Source: JAJNBA01 sp963842295
Lineage (GTDB): Bacteria; Actinomycetota; UBA4738; HRBIN12
Length of the DNA: 64,000 nt
Reading direction: 5' to 3'
Assembly (NCBI GenBank): GCA_963842295.1
Contig: CAWJFY010000005.1
Location: 257,125 to 321,124 of the forward strand
The notes beneath the pieces were generated by a model. The model was not told where the DNA came from. It did not search any database and saw only the letters and a program-made list of their open reading frames with translations. The first letter of the stretch is position 1, and the number at the start of each line of letters is the position of its first letter. Shown in pieces: positions 1 through 9,123 of this stretch. Both the position numbers and the translations under genes were made by a program.

Positions 1-282
1 CGCGAGGTGGAGCGTGCCTACCTGGTGCCAGCCCGGGTCGACCCCCGTCTCCTCGGCGAGCGTGGGATACAGCTCCGCGCCGTACATCATCATCCGGGTG
101 TGGCTCACGGAGTTCCGGAGCTGCGCCACGAGACCGGCCGAGTGGAACGTGGATCCGCTGGTGAGCTCTCCGCGGTCCACGAGCACCACGTCGGTCCAGC
201 CGAGGCGCGTCAGGTGGTAGGCGATGCTCGTCCCGGCCACGCCGCCGCCGATGATGACGACCTGCGCGCGATCGTCGGCCAC
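1..282 (-). CDS. FAD-dependent oxidoreductase, N-terminal part (sarcosine/dimethylglycine dehydrogenase-like)
   Basis: Only the first 94 codons are inside the window; the gene runs off its left edge. The N-terminus has a Rossmann dinucleotide-binding motif (VVIIGGGVAGTSIAYHL, GxGxxG) followed by an acidic end of strand 2 (LVDRGELTSGSTFHSAG). The TSGSTxHSAG stretch is typical of DAO-fold enzymes that oxidise N-methylated glycines (dimethylglycine, sarcosine), often fused to a GcvT domain that would lie outside the window. I chose the GTG at 282 because it sits 4 bases after the stop of the upstream phosphotransferase gene, so the two are probably one operon. The substrate is inferred from family and from the choline-kinase-like neighbour. 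Confidence 0.75.
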   Translation of the reverse strand, partial: MADDRAQVVIIGGGVAGTSIAYHLTRLGWTDVVLVDRGELTSGSTFHSAGLVAQLRNSVSHTRMMMYGAELYPTLAEETGVDPGWHQVGTLHLA

Positions 283-286
283 GCGC

Positions 287-1211
287 TCAGTTCCCCTGCG
301 CGGTCTCGAGCCAGTCGTCGAAGCGCGGGTCCGCCATCGTCGTGGAGAGCCGATCGAAATGATGCGTGGCGTACTCGACGTAGTCGATGTCGAGCGTCGA
401 TAGGCCCTGCTGCACGACTCCCCACATCGCCTCCCGGAAGTCGGACATGATCCGCATCAGCTTCAGCTTGGCCCGTCGAGCATCCGTCGGCTCCCCGAAG
501 TAGAGACCGAGCAGGCGCTCCTGCGCGTCGTCGGACAGCGCGTTGTTGATCGAGAGGTTCCCCAGGTCGAAGAACGGGTCGCCCATCCCGGCGTACTCGT
601 GGTCCACGACCCAGACGTGGCCCTCGCGAAGGAGGAAGTTCGCCTCGAGGAGGTCGTTGTGGCAAGGGCGGACGGGCATCGGATCGCTCGCGAACGCGGC
701 TTCGATCCGGGAGGCCTTCTCGTGCGCACCGTCGAAGGCATCGGGCACCACGACGCCGCGCTCCTCCGAGATGCGGCGGTAGTCCTCGACGATCCGGAAG
801 GGGTCGAACGACCACGAGAGCGCCGGCCCAGCATGGATCGCCTTGATGGCATCGACCACGGGAGTCAGGACCTCCTCGCGCTCGAGGTCACCTTCGGAGA
901 GCGGCTCGGCATCGATCCATCGCGTGACGAGGCAGCCCAGGTCCGGGAGGTAGACGAACACCTCCGGCCCCACGCCCGCGTCGGCGGCCGCCCGCGCGGA
1001 TTCCTGCTCCGCGGTGCGGTCGATCCCGAGCAGCTCGGTCGACTTGTCGGAGAGGCGGAGGAAGTAGGTTTCGTCTGCCGGCCGTGACGCGGAAGTTCCG
1101 GTTGGTGCGGCCCTCGGCGATCGGGACGATCTCGAGCTCCTGCCCCTCCCATGACGGGATGCTCTTGATCGCGGCGTCGAGTGCGGGATCGGTGGAGGCG
1201 TCCGTGGCCAT
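287..1211 (-). CDS. Choline/aminoglycoside kinase-like phosphotransferase (one frameshift)
   Basis: APH/choline-kinase fold protein of about 307 residues. The catalytic loop PCHNDLLEANFL has the Brenner-type HxDxxxxN pattern, and the metal-binding VVDHEYAGMGDPFFDLGNL follows, which is the form seen in LicA/choline kinase relatives. The reading frame breaks near 1083, where the N-terminal part (to about NFRVTAG) continues in the neighbouring frame as ADETYFLRLSDK. The change equals one extra base and is probably a sequence error. It lies 4 bases upstream of the FAD oxidoreductase start, which suggests joint work on choline or methylated amines. Whether the substrate is choline, ethanolamine or something else cannot be read from the sequence. 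Confidence 0.8.
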
Positions 1212-1257
1212 GGCGGCCGAACGCTAGCACCAGCTCCCGGCAGCGGTCGAACGATCC

Positions 1258-2256
1258 TCAGTGTTCGAGCTTGAAGATGCGGAACAGCAGATAGAGGGAG
1301 GGGGCAAGAACCGCCCCGCCGAGCGCGAACCCGATGATCACCACGCGAAGGGTGGCGTCGGGTGCGGCTGCGGCGGTCACCGTCACGTCGGGCACGATCA
1401 GATACGGCCATTGCGCCACGCCCCAGCCGAACAGGACCGAGGCGACGGCGACGATCGCGCCCACTCGAGCGAGCCGGTAGCGGCGGCTCCACACGGCGAC
1501 CAGAGAGCCGACCCCCGCGACCGCCGACGCGAGCGCAAAGAGGAGGCCGGCGTCCCGCATCCCTTCCCAAAGGATGGGCGCCTCCGACCGCACGAGCACG
1601 AGGCCGATCGCCGCGAGGCCTCCGGCGACCGCACCCGCCACCAACGCCCGGCCGCGGAAATCGCGCTCGAGTTCCTCCTCACCCCGTTGCACAGCCTCGA
1701 CGGTGAGGTACGTGGCGGCGAGGTACGCGCAGATCGTCAATGCGAACAGGCCGCCGAAGAGCGACAGAGCCGACGTCCACGACGACACGAGGCCCGCTCG
1801 CACCTCGCCGTCGACGACCCGGATGCGTCCGCTGGCGATGGACGCGGCCGCGGCGCCCAGGACGAACGGCGTGACGAGCGACGCGATGCCGAAGATCCGC
1901 GTCCAGGTCCGTTGCCACGCGGAGTCCGGCTGGCCGTGCGAGCGGAACGCGAAGGCGGAACCGCGCAGCACGATGCCGATCAACGCCAGCGAGAACGGGA
2001 GGTAGAGCGCGATCGACAGGTCCGCGAAGACGGCGGGGAAGGCGCTCAGCAACCCGGTGAGCACGAAGATCAGCCAGACGTGGTTCGCCTCCCAGACGGG
2101 ACCGATCGCGGCCGAGATGAGGTCCCGCTGCTGCTGCGCGCGCTCTCCAGTCGCGAACAGGTCCCACACCCCGCCACCGAAGTCTGCGCCGGCGAGGAGC
2201 ACGTACAACGTGAGGCCCACCCACACGATGCCGAGGATCGTGGCCTCCAAGCTCAT
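1258..2256 (-). CDS. cydB: Cytochrome bd ubiquinol oxidase subunit II
   Basis: 332-residue polytopic membrane protein, second subunit of the bd-type quinol oxidase that reduces O2 to water at low oxygen. The N-terminus (VWVGLTLYVLLAGADFGGGVWDL) and the motif GPVWEANHVWLIF are diagnostic of CydB; further hydrophobic segments continue to the C-terminus. The ATG overlaps the stop of cydA (ATGA at 2253-2256), so the pair is translationally coupled and made as a complex. I see no cydDC assembly ABC transporter next to it, which is common in actinobacteria with the short-Q-loop oxidase. Confidence 0.95.
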   Translation of the reverse strand: MSLEATILGIVWVGLTLYVLLAGADFGGGVWDLFATGERAQQQRDLISAAIGPVWEANHVWLIFVLTGLLSAFPAVFADLSIALYLPFSLALIGIVLRGSAFAFRSHGQPDSAWQRTWTRIFGIASLVTPFVLGAAAASIASGRIRVVDGEVRAGLVSSWTSALSLFGGLFALTICAYLAATYLTVEAVQRGEEELERDFRGRALVAGAVAGGLAAIGLVLVRSEAPILWEGMRDAGLLFALASAVAGVGSLVAVWSRRYRLARVGAIVAVASVLFGWGVAQWPYLIVPDVTVTAAAAPDATLRVVIIGFALGGAVLAPSLYLLFRIFKLEH

Positions 2257-3590
2257 GCAGGCTCCTCGACCGGCGTTTCCTCCGCGCTCCTCGGTTGCTT
2301 CGCGAGCCGGAGCAGGAGGTACGTCGAAGCCGCCGCCAGCGCGAGGTACACCGCGATCGTGCCGACGAGGTGCCAGCCGATGCCGGGCCGCGAGGTGACG
2401 GCCTCGGTCGTCCGCATCACGCCCTGCACGATCCAGGGCTGACGGCCCACCTCGGTCACGATCCACCCCGCCTCGATCGCGAGGAAGGACGCGGGTCCGG
2501 CGGCGACGGCCGCTCGCAGGAACCATCGGGAGTCGGGGAGCCGTCGCCTCCGGACGGCAACGACCCCGGCCCAGACGCCGAGCCCGAGCAATCCGAACCC
2601 GATCGCGACCATCGCCTGGAACGCGAGGTGCACGAGCACCGTATTCGGGCGATCGGCGGGTGGCACCTCCTCGAGCCCCTCGACGATCGCGTTCACGTCC
2701 CCGTACGCGAGCCAGGAGAGCCCGCCAGGGATCTCGATCGCGAAGCGAGTCTCTTCCCGCTGCGGATCGGGGAGACCGCCGATCCGCAGCGGCGCCCGCC
2801 GCCGTGTCTCCCACTGACCCTCGAGCGCGGCGAGCTTGACCGGCTGGTTCTCGGCCACCACCCTCGCGGCCCAGTCGCCGACGAGGATCTGCACGGGCGC
2901 GAGCCCGAGGCCGAGGGCGAGCCCGACGGCCAGACCGCGCCGGTGATAGGCGTCGCGCCGGCCTCGCAGCAAACCCATCGCGTAGACCGCGGCCACTCCC
3001 AGGCCGGTGGCCATGTACGCGGCCAGGATCATGTGGGTGGTCATCACCGGGGTCGAGGGGTTCAGCATCGCGGCGATCGGGTCGACCTCGATGACCCGGC
3101 CGCCGGCCTCCCGGAACCCGACCGGGGTCTGCATCCACGCGTTCGCGGTCACGACGAACCACGCGCTGGCGGCGCCCGACAGCGCGATCGGCACCCCCGA
3201 CCACCAGTGCTGCCACGGCGTGAGCCGGTCCCATCCGTAGAGGTAGATCCCGAGGAAGATCGCCTCGACGAAGAACGCGAAGGCTTCCAGCGCGAACGGC
3301 AGGCCGATCACGGAGCCCCAGCGACCCATCAGGCCGGGCCAGAAGAGCCCGAGCGCGAACGACAGGACGGTGCCGGAGACCGCGCCGACCGCGAACAAGA
3401 TCCCGAGCGCCTTCGCCCATCGCCTGGCGAGCGCCATCCACGTGCCGTCGCCGGTCCGGTTGGCTCGGTATTCGGCGATCAACAGGAGAAGCGGGAGGCC
3501 GACTCCGAGCGCCGCGAACACGATGTGGAACCCGAGGGAGACCGCCATCTGGATCCGCGCGGCCTGGAGGGACGTGAGTGCCAGAACCAT
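2253..3590 (-). CDS. cydA: Cytochrome bd ubiquinol oxidase subunit I (short Q-loop type)
   Basis: 445 residues from the ATG at 3590, giving the usual start MVLALTSLQAARIQMAVSLGFH, with the proximal haem ligand His in the first helix. The conserved GRQPW motif near residue 360 is present (EVGRQPWIVQGVMRT). The region between helices 6 and 7 is short (IEIPGGLSWLAYGDVNAIVEG), as in the cyanide-insensitive or short-Q-loop branch rather than the E. coli long form. An in-frame extension upstream to 3749 exists, but it lacks family similarity and would cover the divergent promoter region, so I did not use it. Forms an operon with cydB and is transcribed away from the ilv operon. Confidence 0.95.
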   Translation of the reverse strand: MVLALTSLQAARIQMAVSLGFHIVFAALGVGLPLLLLIAEYRANRTGDGTWMALARRWAKALGILFAVGAVSGTVLSFALGLFWPGLMGRWGSVIGLPFALEAFAFFVEAIFLGIYLYGWDRLTPWQHWWSGVPIALSGAASAWFVVTANAWMQTPVGFREAGGRVIEVDPIAAMLNPSTPVMTTHMILAAYMATGLGVAAVYAMGLLRGRRDAYHRRGLAVGLALGLGLAPVQILVGDWAARVVAENQPVKLAALEGQWETRRRAPLRIGGLPDPQREETRFAIEIPGGLSWLAYGDVNAIVEGLEEVPPADRPNTVLVHLAFQAMVAIGFGLLGLGVWAGVVAVRRRRLPDSRWFLRAAVAAGPASFLAIEAGWIVTEVGRQPWIVQGVMRTTEAVTSRPGIGWHLVGTIAVYLALAAASTYLLLRLAKQPRSAEETPVEEPA

Positions 3591-3682
3591 CCACCATCCA
3601 TGCTGGCAGACCGGGGCGATCTCGCCGTGCGGCTGCCTCCCACCGCGAGGGCGCCCCACAGCGGCCGACGGCCATCCGGGGG

Positions 3683-3711
3683 TTGACACTCCCAGTCCCA
3701 CCGCGGACACT
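3683..3711 (+). promoter_or_regulatory. Predicted promoter of the ilv-leu operon
   Basis: TTGACA at 3683-3688, then a 17-base spacer and GACACT at 3706-3711, a fair sigma-70-type promoter. The predicted start of transcription (about 3717-3721) falls on or just before the ATG of the leader peptide at 3721, so the leader would be translated from a near-leaderless mRNA. The divergent cydA start lies 93 bases to the left. Confidence 0.6.
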
Positions 3712-3720
3712 GGCCCGACC

Positions 3721-3771
3721 ATGAAGAGCGCGAGGAGCCTTCCGAGCAACGTCCTCGTACTTATTCGCTAG
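3721..3771 (+). CDS. Branched-chain amino acid leader peptide
   Basis: A 16-codon open frame that encodes MKSARSLPSNVLVLIR and ends with TAG at 3769-3771. Five consecutive Val/Leu codons and one Ile codon (GTC CTC GTA CTT ATT) stand just before the last Arg codon. Three of them (GTA, CTT, ATT) are codons avoided by the GC-rich genes around it, which would sharpen ribosome stalling when charged tRNAs are scarce. It is followed at once by mutually exclusive RNA hairpins ending in a T-run and then by ilv genes. That is the classic layout of ribosome-mediated attenuation, as in enterobacterial ilv/leu and actinobacterial ilvB leaders. No ribosome binding site is visible; a leaderless start is inferred. 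Confidence 0.75.
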   Translation: MKSARSLPSNVLVLIR

Positions 3772-3834
3772 GCGCGGCCGGGCCTAAGAGGCCCGCGTTC
3801 CGCGCCGATACCCTCGCTACGCGGGGGTTTTTTT
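3771..3834 (+). terminator. ilv operon attenuator (antiterminator and terminator hairpins)
   Basis: Structure 1 is GGCGCGG (3771-3777) pairing with CCGCGCC (3800-3806) around an inner 7-bp hairpin CGGGCCT-AAG-AGGCCCG (3779-3795). Structure 2 is CCCGCG (3792-3797), or CCGCG (3800-3804), pairing with CGCGGG at 3820-3825, followed by GG and seven T residues (3828-3834), a rho-independent terminator. The two share bases 3792-3806 and exclude each other. The stop codon of the leader peptide lies at the base of structure 1, so ribosome position can decide between them. No plus-strand gene lies upstream for this terminator to end, which supports an attenuator role. Confidence 0.7.
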
Positions 3835-3880
3835 CTGCCCCGGCCCCAGATCGGCCGTGAGATGGAGGGAGGACCACCCG

Positions 3881-4183
3881 ATGCGCTACGAGTTCGAGAA
3901 GGACGGCGCCACCGTTGCCAGCGTCCTGTGGGAGGGACCCGGCCAGGTGACCGTCGAGACCGACGACCCCGCCACCAGGGCGGCCGTCGACCGGTACCTG
4001 TCGTCCGAGGTCACGTACCTGAGCGGCTTCGGCGGCGAGGAGTTGCAGAGCCGCCGGCGCGACTGGACGCCGTGGGAGTTCGAGCGTGCCTGTCGCAACC
4101 TGGCTCGCCGCCTCGGCGCCACCGTGAAGCGGGTCCAGACCGGCCCGGTCGAGGATCCGGAGCGGGAGGCGGTCGCGGGATGA
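3881..4183 (+). CDS. Conserved hypothetical protein, 100 aa, first gene of ilv operon
   Basis: Starts at ATG 3881 after GGAGGGAGG (3864-3872), a strong ribosome binding site. The protein is small, soluble and charged (MRYEFEKDGATVASVLWEGP...), with no signal peptide or membrane segment. I do not recognise a domain. It stands 10 bases before ilvB and after the attenuator, so it should be co-transcribed and co-regulated with branched-chain amino acid synthesis. Its beginning (a short beta-rich stretch with VTVETDDPATRAAVDRYL) could be a small binding or regulatory domain, but no function can be supported. Confidence 0.7.
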   Translation: MRYEFEKDGATVASVLWEGPGQVTVETDDPATRAAVDRYLSSEVTYLSGFGGEELQSRRRDWTPWEFERACRNLARRLGATVKRVQTGPVEDPEREAVAG

Positions 4184-4193
4184 GGGCGACTCC

Positions 4194-5940
4194 ATGAAGG
4201 TCACCGGCGCCCAGGCGCTGTTCAGGGCCCTCGAGGGCGAAGGCGTCGACATCGTCTTCGGGATCCCGGGCGGCGCCATCCTGCCCGCCTACGACCCGCT
4301 CATCGACTCCGCCGTGCGCCATGTCCTCTGCCGTCACGAGCAAGGGGCCGGCCACGCCGCCGAGGGCTACGCCTGGGCGACCGGCAAGGTCGGCGTCGCG
4401 ATGGCGACGTCCGGGCCGGGGGGATGCAACCTGGTCACCGCGCTCGCCGACGCGAAGATGGACTCGGTACCGATCGTCGCGATCACGGGCCAGGTCCCGA
4501 CGCCGGTGGTCGGCAACGACGCCTTCCAGGAGGCGGACATCACCGGGATCACGATGCCGGTCACGAAGCACAACTTCCTCGTGACGGATCCCGGCGAGGT
4601 GGCGGAGACGATCCGCGAGGCGTTCCACATCGCACGCACCGGCCGGCCGGGTCCGGTCCTGGTCGACCTCCCGAAGGACGTCCTCGTGAACGAGACGACC
4701 TGGAGCTGGCCGGACCAGGTCGACCTGCCCGGCTACAAGCCCACGACCAAGGGCAACATGCGTCAGGTCGTCGAGGCCACGAAGTTGATCCTGCAGGCGG
4801 AGCGGCCGGTCCTCTACGTCGGCGGGGGCGTCATCAAGGCGAACGCCACCGAGGAGCTCTTCGAGCTCGCAACGACCGGTCATCTCCCCGTGGTCACGAC
4901 GCTGATGGCACGCGGCGCCTTCCCCGACACCCACGAGCTCTGCCTCGGCATGCCCGGCATGCACGGGGTCTACACCGCGGTGACGGCGATGCAGAAGGCG
5001 GACCTGCTGGTGGCCATCGGCGCTCGCTTCGACGACCGCGTGACCGGCAAGCTCTCGACGTTCGCGCCCGACGCGAAGATCGTGCACATCGACATCGACC
5101 CGGCGGAGATCGGCAAGAACCGCGTCGCCGACGTGCCGATCGTCGGCGACTGCAAGGACGTGACCGCGAAGCTGGTGGCCGAGCTCACCCGGCGCCAGGA
5201 CGAGTCCGGCATCCCGGATCGGAGCGCCTGGCTCGGGCAGCTCGCCGAGTGGCAGGCTCGGTACCCGCTGCGCTACGACCAGCACGGCCGACGGTGCGCT
5301 GAAGCCGCAGTACGCGATCGAGCGCCTGCGCGCCCACTCGGACGGCGACACGATCGTCGTGGCCGGGGTCGGCCAGCACCAGATGTGGGCCTCGCAGTTC
5401 TGGTCCTTCGAGAAGCCAAGGACCTGGATCAACTCCGGCGGGCTCGGCACCATGGGGTTCGCCGTCCCGGCCGCGCTGGGGGCGGCGGCCGGACAGCCGG
5501 ACCGGCGCGTGATCGCGATCGACGGTGACGGATGCTTCCAGATGACCTCGCAGGAGCTCGCCACCTCGACCACGGAGAAGATCCCGTTCATCACGGCGAT
5601 CATCAACAACGCGAACCTCGGCATGGTGCGTCAGTGGCAGGAGCTGTTCTACGAGGAGCGCTACTCCCAGGTGTACCTCGGCTATGACGTCCCCGACTAC
5701 GTGAAGCTCGCCGAGGCGTACGGTGCCGTCGGTCTTCGCGCGGAGCGGCCCGAAGACGTCGACACGGTGATCGAGAAGGCGCTCTCCGTGGACGACCGGA
5801 GCGTCGTGATCGACTTCCGCTGCGACGCCAAGGAGATGTGCTTCCCGATGGTGCCGGCCGGGGCCTCGAACGACGACATCATCACCGGCCCGGAGGGTCT
5901 CACGCCCCAAGCCGACCCGGCGGAAGCACCGATCGCATGA
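4194..5940 (+). CDS. ilvB: Acetolactate synthase large subunit (one frameshift)
   Basis: Thiamine-diphosphate enzyme that condenses two pyruvates, or pyruvate with 2-oxobutyrate, in the first common step of Val/Leu/Ile synthesis. The N-terminal domain has GIPGGAILPAYD and RHEQGAGHAAEGYA with the catalytic Glu. The C-terminal ThDP site has GDGCFQMTSQELAT...NNANLGMVRQWQ. The total of about 581 residues is normal. The frame changes between 5285 and 5300 (…YDQHGR to DGALKPQYAIERL), equivalent to one extra base and probably an error, because both sides are fully conserved. Followed by ilvN with an ATGA overlap (5937-5940). Confidence 0.93.
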
Positions 5941-6497
5941 GCTTGCACACGCTCTCGGTGCTGGTCGAGGACAAGCCCGGCGTCCTCACTCGGGTGGCGG
6001 GGCTCTTCTCCGCGCGCGGGTTCAACATCGACTCGCTCGCGGTCGGGCCGACCGAGACCGAGGGTCTGTCGCGGATGACGATCGTCGTGAACGTGGAGTC
6101 GAAGTCGCTGGAGCAGGTCACGAAGCAATTGAACAAGCTGATCAACGTGATCAAGATCCTCGAGCACGATCCCGGATCGGCCGTCGAGCGGGAGCTGATG
6201 CTCGCGAAGGTGCGCGCGAAGGGCGACGCCAGGGCGCGGATCATGGAGATCGCCGAGGTCTTCCGCGTGAGCATCGTCGACGTGACGAAGACGACCCTCA
6301 CGGTCGAGGCCTCGGGCAAGCCGGAGAAGCTCGAGGCGCTCCGCGAGCTCCTGTCCGAGTACGGGATCGTGGAGCTCTCGCGCACCGGTCGGATCGCGCT
6401 GTCGCGAGGCGATCGCGGGATCAGGGAGAAGAGCGGTCTACGGGTTGCGAAGGCAGCGGGGGCCGAAGACTCGGAGTGGACCGGCGGAGGCGTGTAG
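5937..6497 (+). CDS. ilvN: Acetolactate synthase small (regulatory) subunit
   Basis: 186 residues. An N-terminal ACT domain (HTLSVLVEDKPGVLTRVAGL, then ARGFNIDSLAVGPTE) is the valine-binding regulatory module. The C-terminal ALS_ss domain (LMLAKVRAKGDARARIMEIAEVFRVSIVDVT) activates the large subunit. The ATG overlaps the ilvB stop by 4 bases, so subunit stoichiometry is probably set by translational coupling. The last 25 or so residues are charged and poorly conserved. Valine feedback inhibition is inferred from family. Confidence 0.95.
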   Translation: MSLHTLSVLVEDKPGVLTRVAGLFSARGFNIDSLAVGPTETEGLSRMTIVVNVESKSLEQVTKQLNKLINVIKILEHDPGSAVERELMLAKVRAKGDARARIMEIAEVFRVSIVDVTKTTLTVEASGKPEKLEALRELLSEYGIVELSRTGRIALSRGDRGIREKSGLRVAKAAGAEDSEWTGGGV

Positions 6498-6531
6498 CCG
6501 GCCATATCCGGTGATCGCGAGGGGGACGCTG

Positions 6532-7546
6532 ATGGCGACGATCTTTCACGAGCAGGACACGGACGTATCCGCGCTGGCGGGCCAGAAGATCGCGGTCATC
6601 GGGTTCGGGTCGCAGGGCCACGCGCATGCCCAGAACCTGAAGGACTCGGGACACGACGTGCGCGTGGGCCTGCGACCGGGCTCGTCGAGCCGCGCGAAGG
6701 CCGAAGAGGCCGGGCTCCTCGTGCTCGACACGGCCGACGCCGTCGCGGAGGCCGACGTCGTGATGGTGTTGCTGCCCGACACCTCGCACGGGAAGGTCTA
6801 CACGGAGGAGATCGCGCCCAACCTTCACGCCGGCGACATGCTCATGTTCGCGCACGGCTTCTCGATCCACTTCGGCACGGTGAAGCCTCCCGCCGAGGTC
6901 GACGTGACGATGATCGCGCCCAAGGGACCGGGCCACCTGGTGCGCCGGACCTACGAGGAGGGCATCGGGACCCCCGCGCTGGTCGCCGTGCAGCAGGACG
7001 CGACCGGCAGAGGCCCTGCAGCGAGCGCTCGCCTACGGCGCCGGTATCGGCGCGGCCCGAGCGGGCATCATCGAGACCACGTTCAAAGAGGAGACCGAGA
7101 CCGATCTCTTCGGCGAGCAGATGGTGCTCTGCGGCGGCATCTCCGAGCTGATCCGGTCCGGGTTCGACACCCTCGTCGAGGCCGGCTACCAGCCCGAGAT
7201 CGCCTACTTCGAGTGCCTGCACGAGATGAAGCTGATCGTCGACCTGATCTACGAGGGCGGGCTCTCGTGGATGCGGTATTCCGTCTCGGACACCGCGGAG
7301 TGGGGCGACTACACGAGCGGTCCCCGTGTGGTTGACGAGCGGACGCGCGAGACGATGCACCGGGCGCTCGCCGAGATCCAGGACGGGACGTTCGCGAAGC
7401 GCTGGATCGCCGAGGCGGACGGTGGCTTCGACGAGTTCTTGGCCAAGCGGCGCGAGGCTCGTTCGTCCCAGCTCGAGGACGTGGGTCGGGAGCTGCGGAA
7501 GATGATGCCGTGGCTCCGGAGCGAGGAGAAGGTGCCGCCGTCGTGA
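6532..7546 (+). CDS. ilvC: Ketol-acid reductoisomerase (one frameshift)
   Basis: NADPH- and Mg-dependent isomerisation and reduction of acetolactate or acetohydroxybutyrate. The Rossmann motif is GFGSQGHAHAQNL and the cofactor loop reads RPGSSSRAKAEEAG. MIAPKGPGHLVRRTYEEGIGTPALVAV closes the N-domain, and the knotted C-domain carries GEQMVLCGG, the metal ligands in TLVEAGYQPEIAYFECLHEMKLIVDLIYEGG, and YSVSDTAEWGDY. About 337 residues, class I length. The frame shifts by one near 7009-7012 (AGAGGCC probably for AGGGCC). The next gene starts with GTG overlapping the stop. Confidence 0.95.
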
Positions 7547-9123
7547 ACGCCGACCCTGACGTAGTCCGGTTCTTCGACACCACCCTGCGCGACGGGGAAC
7601 AGGCGCCCGGCATCGCGCTGACCAAGGACGAGAAGGTCGAGATCGCGGAGCAGCTCGCCCGGCTGGAGGTCGACATCCTGGAGGCGGGGTTCGCGATCTC
7701 TTCAGACGGCGAGTTCGACGCCGTCCGGGAGATCGCGACCAGCGTGAAGGGGCCGGTGATCGCGTCGCTCGCTCGCGTGGTGCCCGGCGACATCGAACGA
7801 GCGGCGGAGGCCCTGAAGGGGGCCGACCGCTTCCGCATCCACGTGTTCATCTCGACCTCCCAGATCCATATGGAGGACATGCTGCGGATGTCGCACCAGC
7901 AGGTCCTGGACGGGATCGCCGAGGGTGTGAAGCTCGCCGCCGGATACACCGACGACGTCGAGTTCAGCGCCCAGGACGCCACCCGGACGGAGCTGGACTT
8001 CCTGCTCTCGTGCTTCGACGTGGCCGTCAAGGTTGGTGCGACCACGATCAACGTGCCCGACACGGTCGGGTACGCGACCCCGGCGGAGTTCGGGGAGCTC
8101 GTCCGGATCGTCCGCGAACGGACGCCGGATCACGTCGTGATCTCCACCCATTGCCACAACGACCTGGGCCTCGCCGTCGCGAACTCGCTGGCCGGCGTGC
8201 AGAACGGCGCCCGCCAGGTCGAGGTGGCGGTCAACGGGATCGGCGAACGAGCCGGCAACTGCTCGCTCGAGGAGATCGCGATGATCGTGCGGACGCGCGG
8301 CGAGTCGCTCGGTGTACGGCACGGGCTTCAGCTGAGGGAGATCGTGCGGACGTCGCGGCTCGTCTCTTCGCTCACCGGCTACTCCGTCCAGCCGAACAAG
8401 GCGGTCGTCGGCGCGAGCGCGTTCGCGCACGAGAGCGGCATCCACCAGCACGGTGTGCTGGCCAACCGGGCGACCTACGAGATCATGGATCCGATCGAGA
8501 TCGGGCTCGAAGGCAACCAGATCGTCTTGGGCAAGCACTCGGGGCGGCACGCGTTCGCCGATGCTCTCGAGAAGGTCGGCATCTCTGTCGACCCCGATCA
8601 CATGAACCGAGCGTTCGCGCGCTTCAAGGAGCTCGCGGACCGGAAGATCCAGATCACAGACCAGGATCTCGCGGCGATCGTGATGGAGGAGGTCGGCTCC
8701 GGGAAGGAGGATCTTCTCGTCCTCGAGTCCCTGGCCTCGGGCGGCGGCACCCACCTCGCTCCGACCGCGACCGTTCGGCTCCGCAAGGGCGACGAGGTGA
8801 TCGAGGAATCCGCGATGGGTGACGGGATGATCGACGCCGCCTGCGGCGCGATCCAGCGCGCCGCAGGCGTCGAGGCCCGGCTGATCACCTTCAACGTGTC
8901 GTCCGTGACGGGCGGCTCGGACGCCTTAGGCGACGTCGTGGTGCAGCTCGAGATCGACGGACGCAGGGTGACCGGGCGAGGCGTCGCGACCGACGTCGTG
9001 GAGGCGAGCGCGCGCGCCTACCTGGCCGCGATCAACCGAGCGGCCTCCGTCGCGCGAGCCTCGATCGGGGCCGCCACGATGGAGACAGCCACGAACGAGT
9101 CGGCGAGCGAGGTCACGCCGTGA
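7543..9123 (+). CDS. leuA: 2-isopropylmalate synthase
   Basis: 526-residue enzyme for the first step of leucine synthesis (2-oxoisovalerate plus acetyl-CoA). The TIM-barrel start RFFDTTLRDGEQAPGIALT, the metal site HCHNDLGLAVANS, the GIGERAGNCSLEE signature and the HESGIHQHG linker are all present. A C-terminal LeuA dimer domain (from about residue 390) provides leucine feedback control. The GTG start at 7543 overlaps the ilvC stop by 4 bases. This is the only uninterrupted long catalytic gene of the operon. Confidence 0.95.
   Translation: MNADPDVVRFFDTTLRDGEQAPGIALTKDEKVEIAEQLARLEVDILEAGFAISSDGEFDAVREIATSVKGPVIASLARVVPGDIERAAEALKGADRFRIHVFISTSQIHMEDMLRMSHQQVLDGIAEGVKLAAGYTDDVEFSAQDATRTELDFLLSCFDVAVKVGATTINVPDTVGYATPAEFGELVRIVRERTPDHVVISTHCHNDLGLAVANSLAGVQNGARQVEVAVNGIGERAGNCSLEEIAMIVRTRGESLGVRHGLQLREIVRTSRLVSSLTGYSVQPNKAVVGASAFAHESGIHQHGVLANRATYEIMDPIEIGLEGNQIVLGKHSGRHAFADALEKVGISVDPDHMNRAFARFKELADRKIQITDQDLAAIVMEEVGSGKEDLLVLESLASGGGTHLAPTATVRLRKGDEVIEESAMGDGMIDAACGAIQRAAGVEARLITFNVSSVTGGSDALGDVVVQLEIDGRRVTGRGVATDVVEASARAYLAAINRAASVARASIGAATMETATNESASEVTP

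Noticed and set aside
3690..3880. T-box or other riboswitch in the ilv leader
   Set aside because: No T-box sequence or specifier-loop layout; the leader peptide with Val/Leu/Ile codons explains the terminator better.
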